From Phragmites australis (taxonomy: Eukaryota; Streptophyta; Magnoliopsida; Poales; Poaceae): a stretch of 64,000 nucleotides of DNA. Shown one piece after another: positions 1 through 13,236 of this stretch. The position numbers were made by a program, and so were the translations under genes. The notes under the pieces were generated by a model. It saw nothing but the letters and a program-made list of their open reading frames with translations. It had not been told where the DNA came from and did no database searches. Every line of letters starts with the position of its first letter. Position 1 is the stretch's first letter. The stretch spans positions 25,860,001 to 25,924,000 of the forward strand of contig NC_084939.1 of NCBI RefSeq assembly GCF_958298935.1, written 5' to 3'.

Positions 1-1962
1 CATATTGAAGGGCATCTCCCCTCCCTGAATATGATGGCCCAGCCAGCTTGTTAATTGGTTGGTTAATCGATCGATGAATGAATCAATTGTGGCCATCGAA
101 TCTAGCTAGGCTTGCTAAATTGTCTGCTTGCATGAAAGAAAAAAGAATGCATGTGATTAGGCGCTCAGCAAACCAAACCAGGTGGTCTCCATTATATTGG
201 AGTGGAATGGAATGGAATGAATCAGGTAGCGTCGCGCGCGGAAAGCAAAACCAGCTAGCGCCCAATTGAATCCAGGACCATCTCTGTCTCTCGGATACTA
301 TTGCAATGCAGACACATTCATTCCAAACCCATCAGATATACGCGTGTTTTAGATTGTTGCTAGTTTTCATGCTCTGCAACCGGTATACACGCGTGTCGAC
401 AAAAGGAAGACGTATGACAGCCCTGGCTCTACTCTCGTACATCAACATCTACCTAGGTTTACCTTGTTCGTATGTATTTGATTGCGCTACCTGCCCTTTA
501 GCTTGCTACAATATTCCTCTTTTGATGGTGACGGTCGAGAGGATGAAGAATTGAAGAGTCGAGAAAAGGAACTTAATTTTGTGAGAGAGGAATTTTTTTT
601 TTCTTCTTTGTGAGAGAAGAGTTCATTTGTCGAGATCTAGATTTGTGACGATTTTATTTTATTTGTTAATGAGTTAGTTCTTTTTTTTACCTTTTTCTGC
701 TACAAGTTTCTTAGATAGGTGACGCGGTGGATGGGTCACTGCGGCCGTCACTAACTCCAACGTTTAAAGTAGTTGTAGATAACAAGAGTTGCAGGCCGTG
801 CTAGGAGTGAAAAATAAATAGTATCAGCCAATCAAAATATATAAACTTATACTCCCCGTATTCCATCTATACATGAAAATATTTTTACTTTTTAGCTGCT
901 ATACATCTAGAAATATCTAGGTTGATTGTATGAACAATGAGATTTGTGTTGGTATAATGCAACAAATTTTAAGTCCAGATTTTGTAAGGAGGAAAAGTAC
1001 ATAGGATAAACTAGATCAAACACTAGAGCCAGCAGATTTATCATTAATTTCATATCAAAAGAGTATTTCTAATTAGTAAAAGTTGCACGCACAACTTACC
1101 CATTAGGTTGAAGAAGGCGAGCTTCCGCGAGGACAATCTGATCGATGTCATGGAAGCAGATCCTCGGATGTAGTCGAAGTCAAGGACGTAGATGAACTCA
1201 AGTACGTAGTCAAAGTAGAGCACGTCAACAAAGAAGAATTCAAGGTAGGTCGCAATCATCATAGCAGTTGCGCCAAGCGCCGCTAAAAACCTGATTACCG
1301 TCCCATATAGGTCTCTACGCGCCAGTGATTTCGGAGATCTCGCTCTCCCTTTTTCTCGATGCACGCTAATAAAAAAGGATGACAAGGCTAGGTAACAGAA
1401 CAAATCAGTACAACGAGCGAGAGAGAGAGAAGAGGATTGGGGAAAATGAGGAGATGTAAATCAGAATGTCAACCAGGATGTCTTATAGTTCTCAAATAGT
1501 CATTAGATTGGTAGTTTCAGTCACAAATGATAATTAATTATAATCAAAGCAGACGCTTCAATCTCGTTAAATCGCTAGAAGAAAATTACATATTTATCCT
1601 TGATTTCAAACATTTGTTTTAATCTCACTAAATAGAATCATCGCATTAAAAGAAAAATATAATTGCACGATTGGTTGTCATATCTACACGCACGCGCTCG
1701 TCGCAAGTTACAAGTCACGCGATTTTCACAAGTAAAATACACAAAATGAGTATGCATGTATAGCCAAAGTCCCCCTCTCTCTCATTCCCATGTGTTTCTA
1801 TTTTAAACAAGAGAGATAGACTACTATTTAAACATATCCAACTCTTTTTGGACTAGCAATATGGGATTAAAGTGTGCATGCTTTAGAATTTTATGAATGA
1901 GACATAAATGGGATAATTCCAACAATTTTTTTGCCTCGGAAAATACTTATATTATCTTACTA
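1..1962. other. Intergenic, no recognisable gene
   Basis: I see no supported gene here. An open frame on the minus strand (1050-1403) has a plausible length, but its protein is tyrosine- and leucine-rich, contains a repeated nucleotide pattern and matches no family I know. The stretch is AT-rich with scattered repeat-like segments. A short sequence near 852 resembles a decayed Stowaway MITE end, but no partner end was found. Confidence 0.5.
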
Positions 1963-3390
1963 AATGGCCAACAAAAGAAGCCATCTTTTTCGGTCTCGAG
2001 GCCTATAAATTACCACATTAATCAGAGAAAAAAACAAAATATCCCTATACATGTTTATAAATTACCTGCCACTGTCATTACGAAAAATAAACTTAAAATA
2101 CCCTTTACACGTTTCTCTATTACCCACCTCTACTATTATTAAGGCTAACAAAAGAAACCTCCTCCTTCGGTTGTAAGGCCTACAAATTACCACGTTAATC
2201 AGAGAAAAAAGAAATCAAGGTATCCCTATACATCTATATTTATACTTCTATAAAATAGACGAGTTGTGGTAGATTCTAACAATTTTCACCGTACATCTTA
2301 CACGATCAAACGATCCACAATTAAAGTTGGTCACCCGTCTCCTCCCCTCTCCTATAATATGGAAAGTCACAATCAATTAGCCAATTAACAAACAACATAC
2401 TCTCCACGAGTCGTCCTTGATTGACTTCCTTAATTGCAAAGTACTCTCTTTCCTTCTGTCACTATTTTCAAAATTTAAATCAAGATAAATGATTATCACA
2501 TAATTAAAAGCCAAGGCCAATCAGGGTGTGTCATTTTCTTCCTCTCTTTCAAAACTACGACAGGATCTCTAACATTGTGCTCTATTTACTTCTCTTAGTC
2601 TATTTTCAAAATTCGGCCATAGTCTCCGGTCCCTACTGCCGCCTATATGAATCAATGGACAACAATCTCAACTTCAATCATGCACCAATCACCTCCGCGG
2701 ATGGGCGTCGGCTATCTCCGCTCATCGGCTCGTACCCACCTCATCAACATCGGCAGTCTCAATTGATTGATGATGACCATCTCCTCAACACCATCCATCT
2801 CCACATCACACGACCACATGAATTCAATCATAGTGTATGCAAATCATATTTTTATTATATTATATTCTTTTACTTCTTCGAATTGTTATATCATGGATTG
2901 ATTTCCTGTGTATGAAACACACGTGCAATTGCTAGTATTTATAAATTAGCCACCACTATCATTATGAAAAATAAACCCAAAATACCCATATATATGTTTT
3001 CCTATTACCAACCTCAGTCACTATTAAGGCCAACAAAACAAGCATCCTCTTTCGGTCTCAAGGTGTAGAAATTACCATGTTAATCAGAGAAAAAAAGAAA
3101 TCAAAGTGTTCCATTACATATTTATAAATTATCCACCACTGTCATTAAAAAAATAAACCCAAATTATCCACGTATTTGTTTCTCTATTACCCACCTCTGC
3201 CATTATCAAGGCCAACAAAAGAATTATCCTCATTCGATCTCAAGGACTAAAAATTATCACGTTAATTAGAGTGAAAAAATCAAAATATCCCTATACATAT
3301 TTATAAATTAACTACTGCTGCTATTAGAAAAAAGAAACCCAAAATACACATGTACATGTTTCTCTGTTACCCACATCTGACATATTAAAA
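1963..3390. repeat. Tandem array of four ~182-bp units
   Basis: Four diverged direct copies begin near 1963, 2141, 3026 and 3208. Each starts with a motif like AAGGCCAACAAAAGAA, followed by a conserved TTACCACGTTAATCAGAG segment, a CCCTATACAT segment and a TTACCCACCTCT segment. Spacings are 178, 885 and 182 bp; the 885-bp interval becomes 182 bp once the 703-bp Helitron insertion (2233-2935) is removed. There is no coding potential. It may be a small satellite-like array or the internal repeats of a larger element. Confidence 0.8.
2233..2935 (+). mobile_element. Non-autonomous Helitron inserted in the tandem array
   Basis: The insertion has all three Helitron hallmarks. Its 5' end is TC (TCTATATTTATAC), its 3' end is CTAG, and it lies exactly between a host A (2232) and T (2936) with no target duplication. 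Rejoining the flanks restores CCCTATACATATTTATAAATT-like sequence, which the uninterrupted copy near 3289 also has. A short hairpin (TGTGT, 5-nt loop, ACACA) sits 14 nt before the CTAG end. No Rep/helicase coding sequence fits in 703 bp, so it must depend on an autonomous partner. Confidence 0.8.
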
Positions 3391-4963
3391 ACTGGAGCCA
3401 AATGCTGGCAAAAACGCCAAATAAATCTAGAGTTTAAGTTAAGAATTATGAAATCTATTCAGAATATGATGCTAATAAGCTCACGTTGGCAAGAAATCCA
3501 TCAATGATACGAAGACAACATCTGGCGGACGGGAGTCTGCATACGAGGTATATTTTGATTATAATACAAAAGGCCCATGAGTCATCTCATCGGATAAACT
3601 ACTATGAAAACAATATGTTGCCGGATTTGACGAGAAGGCAGTGGCGATCCGACGCGAGGGAGCGTTTGCACAGCGCGAGCAAGCAACTAGAGATGAGCTT
3701 CGGTGGCAGACAGATAGGAGGAGGAGGAGGCTGAAGCATGGCCGGACGTGAGGAGACAATGGTTTCTTCGCAATGAGGTGATGACGCACAAGCACGGCGG
3801 TGAAGGGAAGCTCCTTCTCGGCATCTTGCTGTTCAAGGTGTTGTGCACGCGCTGCCGGTGATTGATGAGACCAGATGAACTCGCCGAGTAGGCCGTCGTA
3901 TGGCCGCAGAAGGGCAGCTCGACAAGATCGCTGACTCGATGGTAATCAAGCAGATGAACGAGAGCTCGCTGCACAGGATCGCCGAGACGGCAGAGAAGCG
4001 CCTGGCGGACTAGTGCCTAAACCGGCTGGCCGTCCATGGCCGACGTACGTGCTGTGGAATCTCAAGTACTGCAGGCGACGCACTTGAGGTAATAGAATTA
4101 TGAAAAACCGGGTAATACAATTATGACGGTGAAAAAGTGGCAAGTATTGCGGAAGAAGATCTTGGTATGTGTGAGTGTGATAAAATGGGAATTCAGTATC
4201 TAGATGCTTGCGGAAAATTTGATGAATGCGTGTATGTACACGATGTCTAGATTGTGGCCTGATAAGTACGGAGGTCTCGGCCTAGGCAAGATTTTTTTAA
4301 AAAAATTCTTATTTAAAAAATATAAAAAAAATCCTTGGGTAATGGTGTCTGTTAGCGAGGCCCAGTCCAACAAGTTGGCTTGGCTTGGGCCTGCTCCTCC
4401 AAATGGTAGGGCCTGGACCGGTACCCTCCCAAGTTGGGTGGGAATCCAGCTGTTCGCACTAGGGATTCAAATTTTGCCAAATTTTCAGTGAATTTTTACG
4501 AATTTTGTGAATTTTGAAGAGAAACGAAATATCTAATATCAAAATTTTCTTTCACTGAAATGTACGACTCATAGAGAAGAGACAAAAAGTGATTGAAATT
4601 TCACGAATTTCGATTGGTGAACGAAAAAAAATTATAAAACAAAATTGAAATCCCCGGTTAGGTTCACGCAGCCATGGAGGTGGCGACGGGTGCTAATGCG
4701 CGCAAAAATTTCAGGGACATTTATGACAGCTATTAGATTCGTCTTGGACATCTATGACTGCTGAAAAGTGTTGTTTCTTGTTATGGCAAATTTCTATGTT
4801 TGTTTTTTCAGAATTCGATTGCTCTGTCTGATGCCAAGAACTGGTCTGATACACACTATATGTGCTTTGAGTTGTCCTTTTCTCTCTACATGTAATGTAA
4901 TGCAGTCTGCACCAAAGCAGCCTAACCTAGATATGCCATTTGTACATAATCTGGCATAGTATG
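3391..4963. other. Intergenic, GC-rich decayed segment
   Basis: Positions 3600-4060 are GC-rich and may be a decayed gene or transposon fragment. One short frame ends in an alpha-helical-looking stretch (KQMNESSLHRIAETAEKRL), but upstream frames are broken and I do not recognise a family. The rest (4200-4960) is AT-rich and contains the 3' flank of the TBL gene on the minus strand. Confidence 0.4.
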
Positions 4964-6469
4964 TCATTTGTACATAAGGTAGCCATACAAAAACTCGTTC
5001 CAGACATCGGGAACACCGGGGAGGCACCAATGCGTGCAATCCGCATAGCTGGCTGGGTTTGCAATCTGTTCTTTCGTTAGAGGAACGAACTGTCTCCTGT
5101 ACACCGTCGGATGCCCGTCCTTGCGGTAGTCAGACAGCTCCGTGATGTTCAGTATCTGAACATGCATACCTTTCGGCTCCAATGTTCCAAAATACGACTT
5201 AGCCATGGCCATCAAGCTGTAATCTGTAGTTGCGGCTTTGTATCCGATTTTGTAGATCGGCTCCGTTTCATTAACACATTTGTTGCTGTCTTCTCCACCC
5301 CAGTCGCTAGCCCTGAAAAATACATAGATCTTGCATCACTTTGATACGAACACCTGATGCCATGGAGATGTAGGTTTTGTACTCTTTGTGTTGTGTTGAC
5401 AGATTAAATGATGCAAGGGTATCTCTCTCACCAGGAATGTGTAGGTGATGATCCTGCGAAAAAGATTCTAGTCTTGTTCTTGTCAATATTCTCTCCGAGC
5501 CACTCGGTTAGTTTCTTGAGAGCTATCTCGAAACCATCGATCATTTCCATTTCGTCTAACCTTGCATCACCATCTTCAAATGAACCGTACCTGCACGTAC
5601 AAATGATGCTACCCAATTCATGCATCTGGAAACTTTGTTAGTTTGTATTTTCTTTATCAGTTCTGACAACTTTTTCTGATATGCGAAACTGACAGTGTGG
5701 TACCTACTATTGAGTAGCTAGGAAGGAAAGAAATGTACTTACATGACCTTCATCCTCATGTCATCCTTCTGCTTCCTCCACCACAGGTAAGAATTGAAGA
5801 CAATGATGTCAGCATCCCTCCAGGCACTGGCATGCTTCTCAATTCTGTCTGCCCTTATGATCCGGTACTCCACCCGGTGGATAATGGGGTTGTCACTGTT
5901 GGACTCCAGCAGCAGCGGCGACCAGTAGAAGTCTATCGTCGCATTGTATTCCTGAAATAATTTATGTGTTACAAATCATCTAACCCAAATTGTTGGTGTT
6001 CTGTAGCCTGTAGATTTGTGAAGGAAACACACCAATGCCTTGAAGGAAATGAGTGAGCCATTGAAGACACGCGTCTTGAGCCTGTCATCAGGTATAGAGG
6101 CCTCCACCATGCACACCAGGGAAACCCATTGGTTCCTGTTCACCGAGTCACCCACAAACACCAATCTCTTGTTCCTCAGATTTTCAAGCAGCTTGGTGGC
6201 GTCGAACCTGTTTCCACATGGCGAAATTCAGACATCATGTCATAACCTAGAAATTCAAACACCAATCTCTTGTTTGGTGAATGAGTGAATGGTATGCCAG
6301 ATGTTATCTCCTTTCTAGCCTTTCTGGCTTTTGAAATGGCATGGATAATAAAACAAGAAGTAGATGGAGTTTTTCTTCGCTGCTTAGCTCCCTTAAATGT
6401 TTGGTTTCTTGTTGGCCTCTACAATCAGATCAATTTTGCAATATTAACAAGGTAACTGCTGCTGCTGTT

Positions 6470-6516
<47 letters not shown>

Positions 6517-7185
6517 AGTACTATACTGTGTTTTTTTTTCAGTTACAGATTAAGTGAATGTTTTCCTGCTTCCACAAAACTATTTTTTTTTACTACCCTT
6601 GAAAAATCTTAATTCTCTTATACTGACACAGCTTGTTGTTCTGGTCCTGCACCTTCAGATATGCTGGAACATTTGGGTTGACAAGGACAAAATTGAACTA
6701 GAAATACTCCTACTGTAATAATCATACCTCGGAAGGTCGCATCCATGGGGCTGCCATCTCCAGTGCTGGTACATGACATCCTTCCTGCCATATTTGTCGC
6801 AAGCCACCTCGGGGAAGATGAAGGCGCACTTGAGCCCGGAGTACAATGGCCGGGACACGTTGTCGTACACCCACCGTCCCCTCGACCAGTTGCACTCCTC
6901 CTCGCCGGCGTCACCCGCCTCTGTCGCCCCTCTCATCTCTGGCTCCTGGTGCCCAGATGCCACCTTCGCCTGCATTCCTTGGCGCCCGTGCTCGACCGCC
7001 ATTTGCATCTGCGCTTCCTGGCCTCTGTCGAACAAGAAGACGACGGAGCTGGCTACGACGAAGAAGGCCACTAGGAAGCTCACGATGCTCCTCACTCCAA
7101 CCGGAGCTTGGAGCACCGTCATCTTGCCACCTGCTACTATCGCCTTGGGAGTGGCCTCTGCCTTCATCCTTTCTTGAGAAACCAT
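4964..7185 (-). CDS. TRICHOME BIREFRINGENCE-LIKE (TBL/DUF231) polysaccharide O-acetyltransferase
   Basis: Five exons on the minus strand, 7185-6728, 6207-6033, 5951-5743, 5590-5432 and 5312-4964, join in phase to a 449-residue protein. A short cytosolic N-terminus precedes a single membrane anchor at about residues 33-54, as expected for a type II Golgi protein. The N-terminal TBL segment starts [11 protein letters not shown]. The esterase-type GDS motif ([10 protein letters not shown]) is at 172-174, and the C-terminal DxxH motif ([16 protein letters not shown]) has Asp425 and His428. In the known family these supply the Ser-His-Asp triad that acetylates wall polymers such as xylan or mannan; the substrate cannot be told from sequence alone. 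Length and both motifs are normal, so the gene looks intact. Intron 1 contains a (CT)n microsatellite. The start is the first ATG and precedes the anchor. Confidence 0.92.
6472..6512. repeat. (CT)n microsatellite
   Basis: About 20 uninterrupted CT units lie within intron 1 of the TBL gene and are likely length-polymorphic. Confidence 0.95.
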
Positions 7186-7737
7186 GGTGCTTGCTGCTTA
7201 GCTCCCTCTCTTATTGTGCACCTCCATAGTCCCTACAATGGGAGCAATGTACCTGCACATGGCCCAGGTCCAGAAAAGTAGTATTACTCAAGCAATCTAA
7301 ACACTGACGCTTGGGCTAACCACAAAAAGGAAGGCAGTGTCTCACGGTTTGGAATGTGGTGGTGAAACTGAAACCCCACCATCATCGGCAGCCCTTTTGT
7401 AACGAAGAATTGAGTATGTTGCCCCTTTTAGTACGGGAACTGAATAGGCTTGTATATATAGGTGAATGTTTGTTCGACTGTCTTCTGAATTTGCAAGATT
7501 TAAGAGGAGTATCATGCATTCATGCTTGTTCCATATTTAATATAGGCCACTTGTTTGTTTGCCAAAAGCAAGAGAAGGACAAAATATGACAGAAGGTAGA
7601 ATTGCTTATTTCGGTCCGGGTACCGACAGCTCTGCCAGTCCCCTACAGTATCACACCAACCATTATTAAAACTCTAACATGGCATTTTTGCCTTTTTCGA
7701 GTGTTACAGTGGAATATGGTTTGATCTCAGTCAGCAA
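7186..7737. other. Upstream region of the TBL gene
   Basis: This is the 5' flank of the minus-strand TBL gene, presumably containing its 5' UTR and promoter. No further gene is evident. Confidence 0.4.
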
Positions 7738-7982
7738 ATTATCTCTAACAGAGGCTGCAAACCGTATTTTACTTCGCTACAGTAAAGCATGATAGATGAG
7801 GGACATCCCAAATTTGAAAACAGCTCCCGTAACACTGTTCACAGTGTATGCGTGTGGGTCTGGGAAAGAAGGAGAGTATGTAAGGTAGGAAATATAGTGT
7901 CTGTTGAAAATAAAAAAAAATAGAGGATGCTGTAATAGTGTTATAGGGAATGAATTTTTAGAGTTTCTGTTGGAGATGGTCT
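7738..7982. mobile_element. Possible small TIR MITE
   Basis: The left end (ATCTCTAACAGAGGCTGC) and the reverse complement of the right end (ATCTCCAACAGAAACTC) are similar, and the segment between them is non-coding. No clean target duplication was seen, so family and boundaries are tentative. Confidence 0.35.
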
Positions 7983-7989
7983 AAAAGAG

Positions 7990-8095
7990 GAGAGTACCAA
8001 ACTCTTTAGAGGTACTTACACTACATGCGAGCACTCAGATTCGAGCCTGGATGAACGGCTTCTTAACCGGAGGCTCCACCAACTGAGCTATCGCT
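7990..8095 (-). mobile_element. tRNA-related SINE head
   Basis: On the minus strand there is an A-box-like sequence (TAGCTCAGTTGG, 8090-8079) and a B-box-like sequence (GGCTCGAATCT, 8047-8037), the two internal Pol III promoter elements of tRNA genes. The intervening segment does not fold as a proper anticodon arm and there is no matched 7-bp acceptor stem. It therefore fits a tRNA-derived SINE better than a tRNA gene. The 3' limit is not defined. Confidence 0.5.
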
Positions 8096-11000
8096 TGATA
8101 ACCAAGAACATAAATATTGATCATATCACTTTGAAAATATAATATTTGCTACTCAAGAAAAGGCGACCGCCACCAAAGAAATATTTTGCGTTCTTCCTTA
8201 CCTGGCATGAACAATAAGCTAATCTAAAGCCATTAAAGATCCTAAATGCAAATCCCATTGATGTTCGAGATCAAAAGTTTCAATCATAGTATTATATTAT
8301 CGATTGTATTCTAGTAAACCAATATATGCCTTCTTTTTTCTGAGGACTCTAAGAGATTTTAGCATTCCTAAGTTTTGAAGCATAAAACACTCCCTGCAAA
8401 TCAAGTGGTCCATTCCGTCCAACAATACTACACTTGTAAATAATTTGAACTTGATATGATCAAATTGGCCTATCGGTGCATAAATCAGAGAAAATTCAAA
8501 ATTCAGTTGTGTGCTATAAGGTACTTGTGAGTCATCCGGTACAGACTTTTGGCTTAAATGTGTATACCAAGACCAAACGGACTATCAAATTGGGCCATCA
8601 GGCTATCACTATCAGTGCATCAATCCAAATAACTGGTGTTAGAATGCTTCTCTTTTCGGCATGGTGGTGTGTGAATCAGATATTTTTCTTCTTTTGATAT
8701 ACATAAAGTTATTGGACCATCAATTATTGGCCCAGTCTTTTATCCGCCTTCCTTTCCATCCTTTTTTTGACAAAAAGGTACGGTCAGATCAATATTATTG
8801 CAATTGGTAGGACATTATGATTATTCATTCCGATGCAAGTACCTAGAGGTAAATGACTCATCACAAATCAACACATTCTAGCATCAATATGGTTTGATGC
8901 TGAATCTTAATATGATCCTACTGGGTGCTAAATAATAGCCTCGTTTGCAATATCTCGTTTCAGCATAGAATAAAATGAATGCCTCCAAAGACCAAATGAA
9001 GGGTTAGGTGAAACTCGGTAGTGACATTTGCTTTATCTTGTATCCTAACTTAGTCTGGTGGGGTCTAATGAGAATGAATGGCTGTTGAGTGATATAACAT
9101 ATGTGGTGCCAATCTGATTTGCTATTGCCATTTTCTCAAAAATTCATTCTGCCAGGTATAGGTATGGAAAGCATGAATACTGAGCATCAGCATTCAGCAA
9201 AACTTGGGGAACAAATGGCTGCAGGACTGGAGGATGGTACAATTATTACTGCTTTGCACAACAGCTGATTGAACCTTAGAAGGCTAGTAAGATCTGCAGT
9301 AGTAGTTGGCAACCTAATGCTGGTCCACATGATTCCCTACGGATCAGAGTTGCTTCCTGCATAAGTCCAAGAGGAAGAGGCACTGCAACAATTATTTGGG
9401 TGTCTAGGTATTTTCTTGTCATGAATGAGAGGCAAGGTAAAGGTGTAAGATTGAAGCATGGATGAGCTAGCAGTTTAAGGCACGTATTAGTTGGACGGTT
9501 TGTGATGTTATTGCCATGTTACCGACAAATGCACCCCGTGTTAGCATAAACAGAAAGGAACTTTGATTTGTGATCCTCTACCAAAGTAATTAGTCCACAG
9601 CACAGCGGTAATATAGCTAGCATATTGGTAGGTTGGTTCATAGCTAGTTAGGAGGTGACTGACAAACCTTTGCGTATTCTTTCGGTGTCATTCCCAGTTA
9701 GAAGTTTGTTACTACCTACAAAATAAAATCACTAGCATGTGGATCTTGCATGGTACTGAATGTTCTAGAATGCTATTTCTTGCATCAGTGTTCACATGGA
9801 ATAAAGCGATATACTAGTGATGTGTCAAATGATGATGCAGAACAATGCAGGGAGAAACCTGTACCTGGTCAGTTTGATGAATATTCACTGCAAGAAAATG
9901 GCATGACACACGAATATACTTTCAGGGCTAACCAATCTGGAACACTGCAGCTCTGCATGAGTGCCGCTCATGCATAAGATATTCAGATGAGATCAATACC
10001 ATGCATCTACAAGGGGATTTTCCATCCCTGCTTGACTGGCAAGTCGGCAGCGTGCAAGGATATACAGAAACTCTACCAATTGGCTGGGGTTGGATTTCAT
10101 CAGACGAATAAGCTGGAAGAGCAACATCTAGCTACAGTGAGCATGTTGTAGAATACTGTTTCTGCCACCTAGGCTGATGCTGCATGCACCCGGACGCTGA
10201 GTCCATCAAGGGCCTGCCCTACCTACAACTAAAGTCAACAAGGGCAAGCAAAAAAGGTACTACCACCATGCATGCCTCAACCACCTCACCAAACCATGTT
10301 TATTTAGTCCTACACACAGATTGAAGTGTGGGACTCAGAAACATTATTTAGCATCGTATCTTTTCAATCCCACCGACGATGTGTGCACAACAATGTGCTT
10401 CAAACGTTGATCAATGCTTTTCCCACTCGTAAGTCGTAACATGCTGCTGCCATGCTATGTGCAATTCAGCCCAATCCTGATCAAATTGAGTCTGTTATGA
10501 TCAGATTGGCCTATCAGTGCTTTTTTTTCAAGAAATAAAGTTTTGGTCGGAGACCATTACAGCGCAAATCGTACTGGCCTATCAGTGCATCAAGCAGGGT
10601 AACTATAAGCTACTTGAGTTGTGAGCCAGGCGCTACAGATTTTTTGGTCCCAAGTGTGTGTACATCGGTACATGCGTGCATCAGAGAAGGGACCATCAAA
10701 TTGTCCTATCTGCAGTGCATCATCAATCTGAACAACTGATGTTGCCAGGACGCCTTGGATTTAATGGATACCGACCAATCCACGACAACCAGGTACGTAC
10801 AAGTAAACTATTCTGTTCAGGAATCGCTAGACTACGTTTTATTTCATCGGTGAAAACTGTTTGTAATTTCGTTACTGTCGAGTAATGTTCTGAAAAAAGA
10901 ATCGCTAGACTGAACAGGGATCTGAATCTACGCACAGAAATCACATGATTTTCCAGAAAGTGCGCACACAGAGTTATGTATAGTCAGCCTCCTCCTCGGC

Positions 11001-13236
11001 TTATTCAGGGAGAAGAGTCCAAAAGAAGAGATGTTGCTGGGCTACATACATTATACATTCTCTCTCGGCCCAGTTCTGACTCCTGTGCTGAGCTTGCATC
11101 GATCCCTGCCTACGTGTAATTGATTTGGGCCCATCAAGACTACAAAGTAAGGCAACGTCAGTAACGACATAACTAGTGAAGTAATAAGCAAGAATAAATG
11201 TGTTAAAAGTCTTTTACTGTAAGAAACCAAGTTAAAATATGGTTTAGTTTATTTGTGATGAGTGATTGATATTGGTATTTATTTGGTTCTATAATTTTCG
11301 GTTTTGTATGAGTTTTGATGTGATTTTAATTGATTTGTGATTTCATTTGAGTATATTGATTATGGACTAACTGGAATTAGAGTCAGAGATATGTATTTGC
11401 TTGTCTCATGGTGTGCAGGTGACGGATGCAACTTAGCGATCGACGATAGGTGCTGGTGCCGGACAATCAAGGAGGCCGAGCAATCAATGAGCTGAAATTT
11501 CAGCATAGTGTGATGTCATTCTTCTTATTACTAGAGAGATAAAATTCGTATACACATGCTTATCTGATGAGGTTTCGAATTCTCTTGCCTCTAGATAATA
11601 AACTTGGAGAGTTTCGTTGCTCAGTGTTCATCTTTTCTTGTTTCTTTACAAGTTATGATCATTCGAGTGCTAAGACATATGGATTGATCTTAAATGGAAC
11701 ATATAGTTCATATAACATCCGTGGAGTTATATTGTCTCGATTTTCTCTTGTTAAAATTTTTCTCTATTTTTACTTCCGTTTGAGTTTTGAGGTGTGTTGG
11801 GTGATCTAAATGGGAGAAGATCATTGATTTAAAAAAAATTATTGACATATTTATTCATCTCTCTTTAATCGTCGATCTCATTTCTACACACTAGTTATGT
11901 GCATCCCATATTCCCAAAAGATCCCACGAAGAACAACAAAAGGACACAAGAGTGTAAAGCAAGAACAGGGCCTGACTGAGTGAGGGGTTGCTGTTTCATC
12001 TTTTCTTAACCATTCATTGATTGATCTTAAAATATTACTGAAACGGTTGGTTGGAGCAAATGCTATCTGTCACATTATATACTTAATTACTGTGGGATGA
12101 GTCACGTCGTCACAAATTGAATTAACACAACTGTTCAGAAGGCCAAACAAAATCCACCGTCTGCATCAGCTTAACAGCTATATATACTTTCTTCCTTCAA
12201 AGAAAGAAAGAAAGACAGAAAGAAAAATCTAACAACAGAGCAGCCTTATCTGATTCTAAATGCACATGCTACCAAACAAATTACGATTGATCCTTTATTT
12301 ATCTTCTGGAGAGGGACTACGTACACATCACTAGATGATTTTACCCCTGTTAACTATATGATTTTTATCGACATAAATAAGTCTTTACCATGTATTTCTC
12401 AAACAAGTCCTTTCTAGCTTCGCAATGGTCTGTGGTCATACGCAACAATTAAAAATCTTTAGTGAAGCAAAAAAGCCAAAACCCGTACAGAAGGTGTATT
12501 CTTATAATCAACACCGTGGGGGCTACAACTGATACTTTGTTTGTCCTAGATTTAGACGATTACATGCATGCACCTTGACAATATCATAACCAACCCAATC
12601 ATTGCGAAAGATGTATAAATAGTAAAAGGCTTCATCTCCACAAATCATTTCTGACAGATCCATCAGAGCAGTTCTTAGAAATCGTTCTTTTCTGAAGAAA
12701 AGCACAAATTAGGTTTGTCTGTGTTGGTTTCTTCATGACACGAGGCACTCAAGTATTTTAAAATCAACTTATTCTACTGTCATGGCATTTATCAAGTAGC
12801 ATAGTGCAGGTCAGAGATTAGGGAAGCCAGGTAAGGCCTAGTGCAACAACCAGCACAAACAGGACACATGCCTTATGCACAAAGCTTAGGAATCTAGTAG
12901 GTAAGGTCTTACATTTTGATCGATTAATCTTACAGTTCAGTCGTGGTTTGAAAAAGGCTTTGTGAAGCTTCATGTCCAGTTGTCCACGAACAAACTATAG
13001 GGTCCTACTGTGCATACCATGTGAATCCAAATGCATGAGTTCACATCGCTGACTCTCAGCAATAGCGTCTGAAAAAGGCACCTCTGGAACTTGGCATGCA
13101 ACTTTGGACATGACTTTACTTCAGAAGATGCATCAGTTTTGTCTTAACTCTTAATCGATCTTTGAGTAGAAATGGAGAGATTATGATGTTCATGGGGCCC
13201 AATTAACTCTTTCTCTTAATTTTCCATGTTTTCAGA
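8096..13236. other. Long intergenic stretch with a dispersed direct repeat
   Basis: No coding gene is supported; the open frames are short and have no recognisable domain. Two diverged copies of one sequence lie in the same orientation at about 8456-8645 and 10490-10745. They share GATCAAATTGGCCTATC-like starts, GTGCATCA segments and AACTG(A/G)TGTT-like ends. The intervening 9.1-10.3 kb has balanced composition and could hold an unrecognised noncoding transcript, but nothing in the sequence proves this. Confidence 0.45.

Noticed and set aside
1050..1403. 117-residue minus-strand open frame
   Set aside because: No recognisable domain, biased composition with repeated nucleotide motifs, and no splice-extended continuation found.
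1963..3390. Regularly spaced repeats resembling a CRISPR array
   Set aside because: The repeat unit is long (182 bp) and diverged with no unique spacers, and the genome is eukaryotic; it is a plain tandem array.
7990..8095. Possible functional tRNA gene on the minus strand
   Set aside because: A and B boxes are present, but there is no paired 7-bp acceptor stem and no proper anticodon arm; a SINE head fits better.
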